Assembly (NCBI RefSeq): GCF_014196965.1
Contig: NZ_JACIEQ010000001.1
Coordinates: forward strand, 868,001-932,000
DNA: 64,000 nucleotides
Reading direction: 5' to 3'
From: Actibacterium naphthalenivorans
GTDB lineage: Bacteria > Pseudomonadota > Alphaproteobacteria > Rhodobacterales > Rhodobacteraceae
Shown here: positions 1 through 7,847 of the stretch, piece by piece
Layout: each line of letters starts with the position of its first letter
Position numbering within the stretch: the first letter of the stretch is position 1
Translations under genes and position numbers: made by a program
Notes under the pieces: model-generated
The model's input: only the letters and a program-made list of their open reading frames with translations
Told to the model about the DNA's origin: nothing
The model's database searches: none

Positions 1-1
1 G

Positions 2-400
2 CTGATCGAACGGCTGAAGATCGACGCCACCCTGAGCTTTGACCGCCCGCTGGATCGGTTCGCGCTGGAACAGCCGCTGACGATTACCGAAATCGGGCTG
101 GAGCAGGCCCTTCTGGAATGGGGCGATATCGGGCTGGATGCGTCAGGCGAACTGAGCGTGGGCCAGGGCGGTCTGCTGGATGGCACGCTGCGGCTGGGCG
201 TGACCAACTGGCGCCGGGTTCTGGCGCTGAGCGTGGAAAGCGGCGCGCTTGACCCCGACACCGCCGCCCAACTGGCCCGCGGGCTGCAGGCGCTGGCCCG
301 TGGCGGCGATGACCTCGACCTGCCGCTGAGCGTTCGTGAAGGGCACGTCAGCATGGGGCCGATCCCGCTCGGCACCCTGCCGCCGCTGCGCCTCGACTAG
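2..400 (+). CDS. DUF2125 family protein, C-terminal part (partial)
   Basis: The reading frame is open from the first bases of the window to a TAG at 398-400, so only the last ~132 residues are visible. The fragment has alternating hydrophobic positions and ends in a motif close to LPLSVREGHVSMGPIPLG, which matches my memory of the C-terminus of alphaproteobacterial DUF2125 proteins (large, probably periplasmic, function unknown). In related genomes I recall this gene lying close to tyrA/hisC. Here the tyrA block begins only at about 31.7 kb, which suggests that the intervening DNA was inserted. The family call is from recognition, not from a search. Confidence 0.7.
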   Translation: MIERLKIDATLSFDRPLDRFALEQPLTITEIGLEQALLEWGDIGLDASGELSVGQGGLLDGTLRLGVTNWRRVLALSVESGALDPDTAAQLARGLQALARGGDDLDLPLSVREGHVSMGPIPLGTLPPLRLD

Positions 401-738
401 CGGCTCAGAGGCACGGGCCTCAGCGGCATGAAGGTGCGGTGACGCGCCAGATGCTGGAGGATCGGGTTTTGCGTGGCATTGATCCCATGACCGGCAGCAG
501 AACAGACGGCATAACAGGACGCCGCCATCGTCGCCCACCCGTAGCCAGCCGAATAACTTCCGAAGCAAGTTTTGTCGCTGCCGATAGCGTTATTCGCCGC
601 AGTCGGGAGTCCCGATTGGCAGGGTGGCAGGGTCTGGCATGGGCTCCCCGCCTGTCTCCGCCTTCTGGCTCCATCCCTTCGACTGACAATCCCCTAATCC
701 GGTTCGGCCTCCTGCGCGCAACCCCGCGCCAGCCCGGG
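401..738. other. Intergenic stretch, no convincing gene
   Basis: I see no reading frame with protein-like composition or a plausible ribosome binding site between the DUF2125 stop and the IS66 scar. The frames that stay open here have arginine/serine/proline-rich shadow composition. The stretch probably belongs to the decayed left edge of the island. Confidence 0.4.
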
Positions 739-972
739 CCGATGACCCTGAACCGCGCCCAGTTCGAGGCGCTGTTCGCCGGGCTGGACTGGCGGCGGGT
801 GCGGTCCCTGGAGGCGCTCCGCCCGGCTGTGGCAAAATGACTCAGGGGCGGGAAAGCCTGCCTGCCGACCGAGGGCGCCATCGCGCATGTGCTCGTCACC
901 AAGTTCGCCGACCATCAGAAGTTCGCCGACCATCAGTCCCGCTGTCGGCATATCTGCGGGCAGAGCCGCAGG
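739..972 (+). pseudogene. IS66-family remnant (3' end of tnpB plus a scrap of tnpC)
   Basis: Bases 739-840 encode MTLNRAQFEALFAGLDWRRV and a short tail before a TGA, which is the usual C-terminus of IS66 TnpB (the GLDWRR/GIDWRR motif). From about 854 a second frame reads LPTEGAIAHVLVTKFADH, the segment of IS66 TnpC transposase that normally continues into LPLYRQ. Here it runs into a tandem duplication and stops at about 972. The start of tnpB, most of tnpC and both element ends are missing, so this is a scar. It marks the left flank of the accessory region. Confidence 0.75.
901..936 (+). repeat. 18-bp perfect tandem duplication inside the IS66 scar
   Basis: AAGTTCGCCGACCATCAG occurs twice back to back at 901-918 and 919-936. 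The frame reads KFADHQKFADHQ where intact TnpC has a single KFADH. It is a local duplication within a dead transposase gene. Confidence 0.85.
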
Positions 973-1246
973 TAGGCGAACGGGTCAGTGCGATCCAGAG
1001 ACGGCCTTCCGTCGAACAAAGCCGGCCGAACTGGGCATCAAGGCTGGCCAGCGCCTCATTGCCGACCTGACGGATCGTGCAAAGCGGGTGCTTGGCCGGG
1101 ACGCGCTCTTCCAGATCGAATTAGCTGAACAGCGAACCGCTCGTCTCATCCGCCCCACACATCCCAACCCCGTCTTCACCGTCAATAGGCTGAATTGCGT
1201 TCCCAGATCGCTGCCGAGTAAGGATTTTTCAGCCTCCTGCCAACCG
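973..1246. other. Unassigned, probably degenerate mobile DNA
   Basis: Open frames exist on both strands, but neither has a recognisable domain or start signal. Given the IS66 scar just upstream I read it as decayed insertion-sequence DNA. I could not assign a family. Confidence 0.35.
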
Positions 1247-1996
1247 TTAGATATTTCCGACATTCAAAGACAACATATCCAATCTCAGAAGATATTTCGC
1301 CAGAAAGACCGGCTTACCGTTCCGCCTCAGCACTGTGGTCAGTGTGACCAGAGGCACGTCGCGATCAATATCTTTGAAACCTGCGCGAGATCGGCCGCCT
1401 GATGTGGCTTTCGACAAGCGCCAAAGGGTCGCGACACATTTTGAGCGGAACTTCGGCCCGAGGTCGTGGAGCAAAGTGGCGGGCGGTGCGCCGGCGTCAA
1501 TCGGACGCGCGCCTTTCAATACCTCCGTCGTGACAACCTCCAGTGCCGACGCAATCGGTTCGTCACCCTGCAAAAATAGGGTCTCGCGCGCTATCACCTC
1601 ATTGCAGTCTGGTGGGGTTTCCAACAGGTTGCGACTCCAGCTTGTTGGCGCGAGTGGCCCGTGACGCACGACGCGCAGGCTCATTTCTCCGGACACCGAA
1701 AGCATTTGTTCAAGCGGTGCGTTGAAGGCCGGCGGATTGCTTCCCGGCTGCGCAAGTTGACGTCGCCGCGGATCGACGGCGCGTTCGATCACCCCATCTT
1801 CCTCAAGCAACCGCAGCGCCTCGCGCAGGACCGTTCGGCTCACTCCGAGATCTTGTGAAAGCTGAAGTTCGGGCGGAATGAGCGCACCTGGCACGGCATC
1901 CTTGCGCAATACATCGACGAGTTGATCATAGACCTGAACCGATAACGCGCGGCGATCCTTGACGCGCTGAAACTGCAACTGCTGATCCTCGGGCAT
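1247..1996 (-). CDS. GntR-family transcriptional regulator with UTRA-like effector domain
   Basis: The protein has 249 aa. The N-terminal winged helix (about residues 10-75) carries the GntR signature: SVQVYDQLVDVLRKDAVPG, then LSQDLGVSRTVLREALRLLE. The rest resembles the UTRA ligand-binding domain of the HutC subfamily, including a VLRRNGKPVFLAKYLLRLD-like final strand. I chose the ATG at 1996 because AAGGA precedes it by about 8 nt; a longer start at 2023 has no such site. The gene is divergent from the aldo/keto reductase gene. The spacer holds a perfect 13-bp palindrome that recurs before the kinase operon, so this protein is the obvious candidate regulator of module A. The ligand is unknown but may be the imported substrate or a phosphorylated derivative. 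Confidence 0.85.
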   Translation of the reverse strand: MPEDQQLQFQRVKDRRALSVQVYDQLVDVLRKDAVPGALIPPELQLSQDLGVSRTVLREALRLLEEDGVIERAVDPRRRQLAQPGSNPPAFNAPLEQMLSVSGEMSLRVVRHGPLAPTSWSRNLLETPPDCNEVIARETLFLQGDEPIASALEVVTTEVLKGARPIDAGAPPATLLHDLGPKFRSKCVATLWRLSKATSGGRSRAGFKDIDRDVPLVTLTTVLRRNGKPVFLAKYLLRLDMLSLNVGNI

Positions 1997-2086
1997 GCTC
2001 AATCCTTCGTCCCCCTGCCGCATTAATCATAGCGCCCACCCCCAGACAGAACAATCGCGCCATACATCGCTAGCAATGAATGCCCA

Positions 2087-2105
2087 TATACTATTGTTGA
2101 ACAAT
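2087..2105 (+). promoter_or_regulatory. -10 box abutting a 13-bp palindromic operator (copy 1)
   Basis: ATTGTTGAACAAT (2093-2105) is a perfect palindrome around a central G. A TATACT hexamer at 2087-2092 directly precedes it and could be the -10 box of the aldo/keto reductase promoter; I see no good -35. The same 13 bases occur at 3363-3375. GntR-family operators are typically short palindromes of this kind, so I infer binding by the adjacent GntR protein. Confidence 0.65.
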
Positions 2106-2164
2106 GAATGAAAAGATGCGTTACTGCAAACACCGCCCCACGCGCCGCAACAGGAGACACGCAT

Positions 2165-3169
2165 ATGCAAACGCAGACTTTGGGCACGTCGGACCTTTCC
2201 GTATCGCAATTCGGTCTGGGTACCATGTCGCTGCTCACTTCGAATTCCGAAGACGAGGCAATCCGCCTCGTTCATCGCGCACTCGACGCGGGTATCACTC
2301 TGATCGATACTGCGGATATCTACAACGATGGCGCGGTGGAAGAGGTCTTAGGAAAAGCACTCAAAGGCCGTCACGAAAAGGTGGTGCTGGCGACGAAAGT
2401 GGGACTGCCCATGCAAGGAGATCCAACCCGTTCAGGGGGCGGGCGGGCGTGGATCATCCAGGCGGTCGAAGACTCGCTACGCCGCCTCGACATTGATTCC
2501 ATCGACCTCTATCAACTGCACCGCCCCGACCCCGAGACTCCACTTGAAGAGACCCTTCAGGCCATTGACGACCTGCGCCGCACAGGCAAGATCCGACATG
2601 CAGGCACTTCGGTGTTTCCTGCAGAGATGCTGGTGCGCACGCAATGGGTGGCGACACAGATGAGCCTACCCCCTCCGGTCGCTGAACAGGCGCCATACTC
2701 CATATTAGCAAGGGGGATTGAAGGTGAAGTTCTGCCCACCTGCCGCCGCTACGGCCTCGGGGTCCTGGCGTGGAGTCCCCTCAATGGCGGGTGGCTGACT
2801 GGAAAATACCGGCGCAACGAAGCCGCACCGAAGGGCTCACGCGCTGCAAGCGGCAACCCCTTCATCCGCGCTGATGACGCAGCCAAACTCGGCCTCGTGG
2901 AGCAGCTACGTGCGTTGGCCGAAGCGGCAGGCCTGTCCCTGATGCGAATGAGCCTTGCCTGGACCCAGGCACATCCCGATGTAACGAGCACCCTGATCGG
3001 GCCGCGCACCGAGGCGCAACTTGACGCCTTGCTCGGCGCCGAAGACGTCCGCCTCGATGAAACTCTGCTCGACGCGATCGACCGCGTGGTGGCGCCGGGC
3101 GTCAATGTCGACCCGCGCAATGCGGGCTGGGTGCCGGAAGGACTCGCGCGCGAGAAGCGCCGCTGCTGA
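2165..3169 (+). CDS. Aldo/keto reductase
   Basis: The protein has 334 aa, normal for the family, and should be a cytosolic NADPH-dependent oxidoreductase with a TIM-barrel fold. Visible motifs are the N-terminal LGTSDLSVSQFGLGTMSL, the catalytic-region sequence GITLIDTADIYNDGAVEEVLG with the conserved Asp and Tyr, the active-site His in YQLHRPD, and the cofactor-binding region near TSTLIGPRTEAQLD. I chose the ATG at 2165 because GGAG lies about 10 nt upstream. It stands alone between the two copies of the palindromic operator, so it is probably co-regulated with the kinase/importer operon. The substrate is unknown; an aldehyde released by oxidative dealkylation or a sugar fragment would fit the setting. 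Confidence 0.88.
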   Translation: MQTQTLGTSDLSVSQFGLGTMSLLTSNSEDEAIRLVHRALDAGITLIDTADIYNDGAVEEVLGKALKGRHEKVVLATKVGLPMQGDPTRSGGGRAWIIQAVEDSLRRLDIDSIDLYQLHRPDPETPLEETLQAIDDLRRTGKIRHAGTSVFPAEMLVRTQWVATQMSLPPPVAEQAPYSILARGIEGEVLPTCRRYGLGVLAWSPLNGGWLTGKYRRNEAAPKGSRAASGNPFIRADDAAKLGLVEQLRALAEAAGLSLMRMSLAWTQAHPDVTSTLIGPRTEAQLDALLGAEDVRLDETLLDAIDRVVAPGVNVDPRNAGWVPEGLAREKRRC

Positions 3170-3477
3170 GCCCAGTGAGCGCGTGACAGAAACTCGCACA
3201 ACGGCGCGCATAATGACTCATCCACGCAGACCGCACATGAATCCCGCCCCACCCCCAGCTTCGCCAAAAAATCGACCTCCAATGGAAAATCCCGCCGAAC
3301 TGTCGCGTGAAAAATGGGCGCCTTACGTCTGATGTTGAAGAATTCAGACAGGAAAACATTTCATTGTTGAACAATGGATTTTTAGAGCCCCCTGATATTA
3401 ACACCTGAATGTGCAGCCCCCCCGGGGAGATCACCAAGGCCCGTGCGCTGCCACAAGACCCCGACAGGACCACACAG
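3170..3477. other. Intergenic region carrying the promoter of the kinase/importer operon
   Basis: About 300 bp without a credible gene. It contains the second palindromic operator (3363-3375) and a weak possible -35 (TTGAAG, 3335-3340) spaced 17 bp from an AT-rich hexamer that touches the operator. Confidence 0.55.
3363..3375 (+). promoter_or_regulatory. 13-bp palindromic operator (copy 2)
   Basis: ATTGTTGAACAAT is identical to the copy at 2093-2105. It lies about 100 bp upstream of the PfkB kinase start, overlapping the likely -10 region. Two exact copies in front of the two units of one cluster are unlikely by chance and point to one repressor, most simply the GntR protein at 1247-1996. 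Confidence 0.65.
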
Positions 3478-4524
3478 ATGACTAACATCTCTCCATCAGG
3501 GCTCGCCATCGTCGGCTCGTTCAGCATTGACAGCGTGCTGACTCCGACCGGCCGCGCCCTGCCCGCCAAACCCGGCGGCAATGCGCTATGGTCAGCGATG
3601 GGCGCGTATCTGGGCGGCAGGACGCCGCATCTCGTCGCCCGGGTCGGGCGAGATTATCCCCCACAGGTGCTCGATCGGCTCGACAACGGCGGGTTCGACC
3701 TCTCGGCGCTAGTGCACCTTGAGTGCGATCATCCTGTGCGGGTGAGCTATGCGCATCGTCCTGATGGCGGGCGGCTGCACCCGGTCCCGGCCTCGCTTCT
3801 GGCCCATCTGCCGAACACGGACCGAGCGGCCTTTATCGATACCACCGGCGCGCCAGAAACTTTGGTTCTGGGGGCGCCCGCGCCTGCGGACATTCCAGAG
3901 GCCTGGCTCGACCGGGTGGCGTTCTGGCATCTGCCGCTCCTACCACTCGAACGTCACCGCGCATTGGTCGCGCTCTTGGCGCAGGCACGAGGCGTGGTGC
4001 AGACCGACTGCCCTGCCCGCCATGAGCTCGTGGGCGATCCCTTTGCCAGGCTTGCGCAGACCCTGCCCAAACTTGATGTGTTCCTGCCCTCCACTTCTGA
4101 TCTTGAGGTCGTCGCCCCCGGTCTGGCGCCGCGCGACGCGCTCACGGCTTTCCGTGCGCACGGCGCGGGCACGGTGGTGCTCAAGGCAGGGCCGGAAGGC
4201 GTCTTTGTTGATGACGGGGGCCAGCGCATTCAGCTTGACGCCTATCTGGCAGACCCCATTGACCCGACGGGGGCAGGCGATGCGTTTTGCGGCGGATTTC
4301 TGGCCGGACGCGTGGGGGGGGCCGATTTGATAGAGGCCGCCGCGCTTGGTTCCGCCTGCGCTTCTTTCGCGCTGGCAACGGCCAATCCGCTCGACCTGTT
4401 CGAGGTGGATCGCGCCGCAGTGAACGCGCGGGCGCGCATATTGCTCAAGACCGCCCGCCCCCTGCCACCAGAAGCGCGCAGCACAGAGGGCATGGTCGCG
4501 ACAATCACAGGAGATCGGAAATGA
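3478..4524 (+). CDS. PfkB/ribokinase-family sugar or nucleoside kinase
   Basis: The protein has 348 aa. The N-terminus reads LAIVGSFSIDSVL with a following PGGNALWSAMGAYLGG, the PfkB substrate-binding region. The C-terminal signature DPTGAGDAFCGGF (residues about 262-274) supplies the anion hole and the catalytic base Asp268. Members phosphorylate sugars, nucleosides or related alcohols with ATP in the cytosol. The start at 3478 has AGGA about 10 nt upstream. Its stop overlaps the start of the next gene (ATGA). Its place at the head of a nucleoside-type ABC importer operon suggests an imported nucleoside or pentose as substrate, but specificity cannot be read from the sequence. Confidence 0.86.
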   Translation: MTNISPSGLAIVGSFSIDSVLTPTGRALPAKPGGNALWSAMGAYLGGRTPHLVARVGRDYPPQVLDRLDNGGFDLSALVHLECDHPVRVSYAHRPDGGRLHPVPASLLAHLPNTDRAAFIDTTGAPETLVLGAPAPADIPEAWLDRVAFWHLPLLPLERHRALVALLAQARGVVQTDCPARHELVGDPFARLAQTLPKLDVFLPSTSDLEVVAPGLAPRDALTAFRAHGAGTVVLKAGPEGVFVDDGGQRIQLDAYLADPIDPTGAGDAFCGGFLAGRVGGADLIEAAALGSACASFALATANPLDLFEVDRAAVNARARILLKTARPLPPEARSTEGMVATITGDRK

Positions 4525-5102
4525 CCCGGATGATCACGGTCGGCCTTATCGGCCGCTCGGCCCGGCCCGGCGAGCAATTGCCGCCCGCACTTCTCGACGC
4601 TTCCGAAGAGATCGGGCGTCACGTGGCAAATGCGGGAGCCGCTTTGATCACGGGCGGCACGGGCGGCGTGATGGAGGCGTCATCCCGCGGCGCGAAATCC
4701 GCCGGCGGCCTGACCGTTGGCTTTTTGCCCTACGGCGATGCGGAACGGGCAAACGCGTATGTGGATCTTGTCTTTCCGACCGGCATGGGTACGCTGCGCA
4801 ACGTGCTGACGGCGCGGGTGTGCCACAGCCTGATCATGATTGGCGGAGGCGTTGGAACGCTCAACGAACTTACCGTCGCTTATGACGCTGGCGTACCTGT
4901 CGTGGCGCTCGAGGGCCTCGGCGGCTGGTCGGATCGGCTGCGTGAAACCCTCTATGACGGCTGTTACCTCGATGAGCGACGCGTGCTTCCCGTGAGCTTC
5001 GCGGCAACCCCACACGAGGCGGTCGAGATCGCCCTTCGCCGCGCCGACGAGCCCCGCAGCGGCTCGAAACTCGAAGCCCTCACCGGGTGGGCCGGCGGAT
5101 GA
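4521..5102 (+). CDS. TIGR00725 / LOG-like nucleotide-binding protein
   Basis: The protein has 193 aa with a Rossmann-like fold of the LOG/TIGR00725 group. It shows ALITGGTGGVMEASSRGA (phosphate-binding Gly-rich loop), then FPTGMGTLRNVLTAR, then a GGGVGTLNELTVAYDAG segment corresponding to the PGGxGTxxE motif of LOG enzymes, with the first Pro replaced. True LOG proteins hydrolyse nucleoside 5'-monophosphates to base and ribose 5-phosphate; activity of the TIGR00725 branch is less certain. The gene is translationally coupled to the kinase (ATGA overlap) and has AGGAG upstream. Kinase plus phosphoribohydrolase would be a logical route from an imported nucleoside to a free base. Confidence 0.8.
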   Translation: MTRMITVGLIGRSARPGEQLPPALLDASEEIGRHVANAGAALITGGTGGVMEASSRGAKSAGGLTVGFLPYGDAERANAYVDLVFPTGMGTLRNVLTARVCHSLIMIGGGVGTLNELTVAYDAGVPVVALEGLGGWSDRLRETLYDGCYLDERRVLPVSFAATPHEAVEIALRRADEPRSGSKLEALTGWAGG

Positions 5103-5166
5103 CCAGGCCCGACCAGCCCATATTCTCGGCAATGCTTTCCTTTTTCCACAGCCAATGGAGCCTCTC

Positions 5167-6234
5167 ATGACGACTGCCTTCTCAGCATTTCTCGCCACCG
5201 GGGGCCGCATCCACCGTGCCGCTCTGTTTTCACTCGCGACGGTGGCCACGAGTGCGTTCATGCCGCTCGCCGCGCAGGCCGGAGATGCGCCGATCTGGAC
5301 GATGATTACCGATCAGAACGGGTTGGGAGATCACGGGTTCAACGACCTCGCCAAGCTTGGGCTCGACAAATCCGTCGAAGCCTTCGGCGGGCGCGCTCAG
5401 GTGATCCAATCCACCGACCAGTCGCAATTCGTTCCCAACCTGCTCCAGGCGGTGGCCGGCGGGTCCACCATGGTGGTGGGCGTAGGCTCGCTTTTGAACG
5501 ATGCGCTGACCGAGGTGGCGTCCTCCAGGCCCGACGCGCATTTCACCCTGATCGACGCGGTGTCGACCGACGACGACGGAACACCGCTGCTGAATGTGGC
5601 AAGTGTCACCTTTCGCGAACAGGAGGCGGCCTTTCTTGCCGGGATTGTTGCGGCTATGACGTCAAAAACCGGCCATATCGGCTTTGTCGGCGGCATGGAA
5701 ACCCCGCCGGTGGTGCGCTTTCTCGCGGGCTACAAGGCCGGGGTTGCCACGATCGACCCGAAGATCAAGGTTTCACATGCGTTTGTCGGCTCCTTCCGCG
5801 ATCCGGCGAAGGCCAAGGTGTTGGCCGAGGGCATGTTTGACAGCGATGTGGACGTGATTATGGATGTTGCAGGCGGCGGCGGGCGTGGGATTTACGACGC
5901 GATTATCGCCGAAGGCGCGGATCACTGGGTCATCGCAGCGGATACCTGCAAGGGCCATCTGGCACCTAACAATTTCCTGACCTCCGCAGTGAAGGACGTC
6001 GCGGGCGCGGTGTTTTACGAAAACAAGGCGGTGCACGAGGGCACCTTCGAGGGCGGGCCGCAAAGCCTCGGCCTTGCCGAGGGGGCTGTCGGCCTCTGTG
6101 CCGACAACATCGACACGCTTCCAGCGGAAATTCTGGCAAAGGTGGACGCGGCCAAAAACAAGATCACCTCTGGCGAAGTCACCCCGCCGGACACCTACGA
6201 AGCGCTCGACGCGTTCGTACCCGCGCAACTGTGA
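5167..6234 (+). CDS. BMP/PnrA-family ABC transporter substrate-binding protein
   Basis: The protein has 355 aa. The N-terminus has an Arg-containing region, a hydrophobic segment and an AQA|GD site near residue 38, consistent with Sec export to the periplasm. The mature part matches the BMP family (PnrA/TmpC-like purine nucleoside receptors): TDQNGLGDHGFNDLAKLG at the start, FREQEAAFLAGIVAAM, GHIGFVGGMETPPVVRFLAGY and DVIMDVAGGGGRGIYDAI. I chose the ATG at 5167, preceded by GGAG; an upstream ATG at 5155 has no site. It is followed at once by the importer ATPase. The family normally carries nucleosides; the ligand here may be modified. Confidence 0.9.
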   Translation: MTTAFSAFLATGGRIHRAALFSLATVATSAFMPLAAQAGDAPIWTMITDQNGLGDHGFNDLAKLGLDKSVEAFGGRAQVIQSTDQSQFVPNLLQAVAGGSTMVVGVGSLLNDALTEVASSRPDAHFTLIDAVSTDDDGTPLLNVASVTFREQEAAFLAGIVAAMTSKTGHIGFVGGMETPPVVRFLAGYKAGVATIDPKIKVSHAFVGSFRDPAKAKVLAEGMFDSDVDVIMDVAGGGGRGIYDAIIAEGADHWVIAADTCKGHLAPNNFLTSAVKDVAGAVFYENKAVHEGTFEGGPQSLGLAEGAVGLCADNIDTLPAEILAKVDAAKNKITSGEVTPPDTYEALDAFVPAQL

Positions 6235-7847
6235 GCCTGGAGCCCCCCCTCTGCCCCGCAGCCATCCGGCTGACGGGCATCGACAAGCGGTTTGGCGCGG
6301 TCCACGCCAATCGCGCTATCGATCTGACCGTTCAGTCCGGCTCGATCCACGGGCTGTTGGGCGAGAATGGCGCTGGAAAATCGACACTGATGAAGATCCT
6401 CTTCGGCATGATCCACGCCGATGCCGGCATGATCGAAATCGACGGTGCGCCGGTTACCTTCCGCTCGTCGGCAGAAGCGCTCGGGGCTGGGATCGGCATG
6501 GTGCAACAGCATTTCAGCCTGATTGGCGCGTTCAGCGTGACGGAAAACCTCATCATGGGGCGGGCCACCGGATCACTTGCCATGAGGATGGTGCGCCGGC
6601 TCGATCTGCCCCGCGCGGCGCGGAGGGCACAGGAACTCTCGGACTGTTTCGGCTTCGGCATCGACCCTTTCGCGCGGGTCTCGACGCTCTCGGTCGGAGC
6701 GCGGCAAAAGGTAGAAATCCTCAAGGCGCTCTGGGGCGGCGCGCGTACGCTGGTACTCGATGAGCCAACCGCCGCGCTGTCGCCTCCCGAGGCCGAGGAG
6801 CTCTATGCACTGCTCGACCGCTTGCGGGCCGAGGGAACGACGATTGTCCTGATCAGCCACAAAATGCCGGAAATCATGCGCCTGTGTGACCGGGTGACAG
6901 TGCTACGCGACGGGGCCGTTGTCGGTGAAGCAGAGCTTTCCGGCAAAGACCTTGCTCGCCCAGCGGTACGTCAACTGATTGAGGCTCATCTCGTCCAGAT
7001 GATGATCGGGCGCGGCAATCCCGAACTCCCCCAGCGGGCGCCGAAGGAAGGGCCGCTGATCCTTGATGTGCGCGGTCTGACCGACGGAGTGCAATTCGGC
7101 CCGCTCGATCTCAAGGTTCATGGCAGCGAGATTGTTGCGGTTGTGGGAGTCGAAGGGAACGGACAGAGCGAATTGGTTGACCTGTTGATGGGCTTGCGCA
7201 AGGCCACCGATGGCCTCATCGCCATCGACGGGCACAATGTGATCGACTGGTCGACCCAGCGCCGCCTTGACGCCGGGATCGCGCACATTGCCGAAGACCG
7301 CCATGCCACCGGCGTGGCCGACGGGATGAGCCTGATCGACAACGCCTCCATCGGCTTCGTCGACGGCAAACCCTTCAGTACCGGGCCGTGGTTCCTCTCA
7401 CTGCGCCAAAGGCGGCTGTTGACCGAAACCCTGATCGAAAGGCACCAGGTCCGCCCGCCCGCCGCCGACATTCCGATGGCGAGCCTCTCGGGTGGCAACC
7501 AGCAGAAACTCGTGGTGGGGCGCGAACTCGCGCGCGCGCCCCGCCTCTTGATCGCGGCCCAGCCTACGCGAGGGCTCGACGTTGGCTCTACCTCTGCGGT
7601 ACATCGCGCGCTGTTGGATCTGCGCGCGGGCGGCAGCGCGATCCTGTTGCCGAGCCTTGATCTGGCCGAGGTTTTCGCAATTGCCGATCGGCTCGTCGTG
7701 CTGCGCAAGGGGCAGATCGTGGGTCGGATGACCGCCGCACAATTCGAGATCGATCAGATCGGCCGCTGGATGTCCGGCAGTCAGGGTGACCCGGCGCCCG
7801 GTCCCCCATGCCCGGATGCACCAAAACAGATGGACACTGCCTTATGA
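6231..7847 (+). CDS. ABC transporter ATP-binding protein, tandem NBD, BMP-type nucleoside importer
   Basis: The protein has 538 aa with two nucleotide-binding domains, as in YufO/RbsA-like proteins. The first half has Walker A GENGAGKST (about 44-52), signature LSVGARQKVEILKAL and Walker B LVLDEPTAALS. The second half has the degenerate P-loop VGVEGNGQSELVDLL, signature SLSGGNQQKLVVGRELA and QPTRGLDVGS. In NBD2 the usual aspartate of Walker B is replaced (LLIAAQPTRG). The GTG at 6231 overlaps the previous stop (GTGA), and no other start precedes the Walker A. It should energise uptake with the two permeases that follow. Confidence 0.88.
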   Translation: MSLEPPLCPAAIRLTGIDKRFGAVHANRAIDLTVQSGSIHGLLGENGAGKSTLMKILFGMIHADAGMIEIDGAPVTFRSSAEALGAGIGMVQQHFSLIGAFSVTENLIMGRATGSLAMRMVRRLDLPRAARRAQELSDCFGFGIDPFARVSTLSVGARQKVEILKALWGGARTLVLDEPTAALSPPEAEELYALLDRLRAEGTTIVLISHKMPEIMRLCDRVTVLRDGAVVGEAELSGKDLARPAVRQLIEAHLVQMMIGRGNPELPQRAPKEGPLILDVRGLTDGVQFGPLDLKVHGSEIVAVVGVEGNGQSELVDLLMGLRKATDGLIAIDGHNVIDWSTQRRLDAGIAHIAEDRHATGVADGMSLIDNASIGFVDGKPFSTGPWFLSLRQRRLLTETLIERHQVRPPAADIPMASLSGGNQQKLVVGRELARAPRLLIAAQPTRGLDVGSTSAVHRALLDLRAGGSAILLPSLDLAEVFAIADRLVVLRKGQIVGRMTAAQFEIDQIGRWMSGSQGDPAPGPPCPDAPKQMDTAL

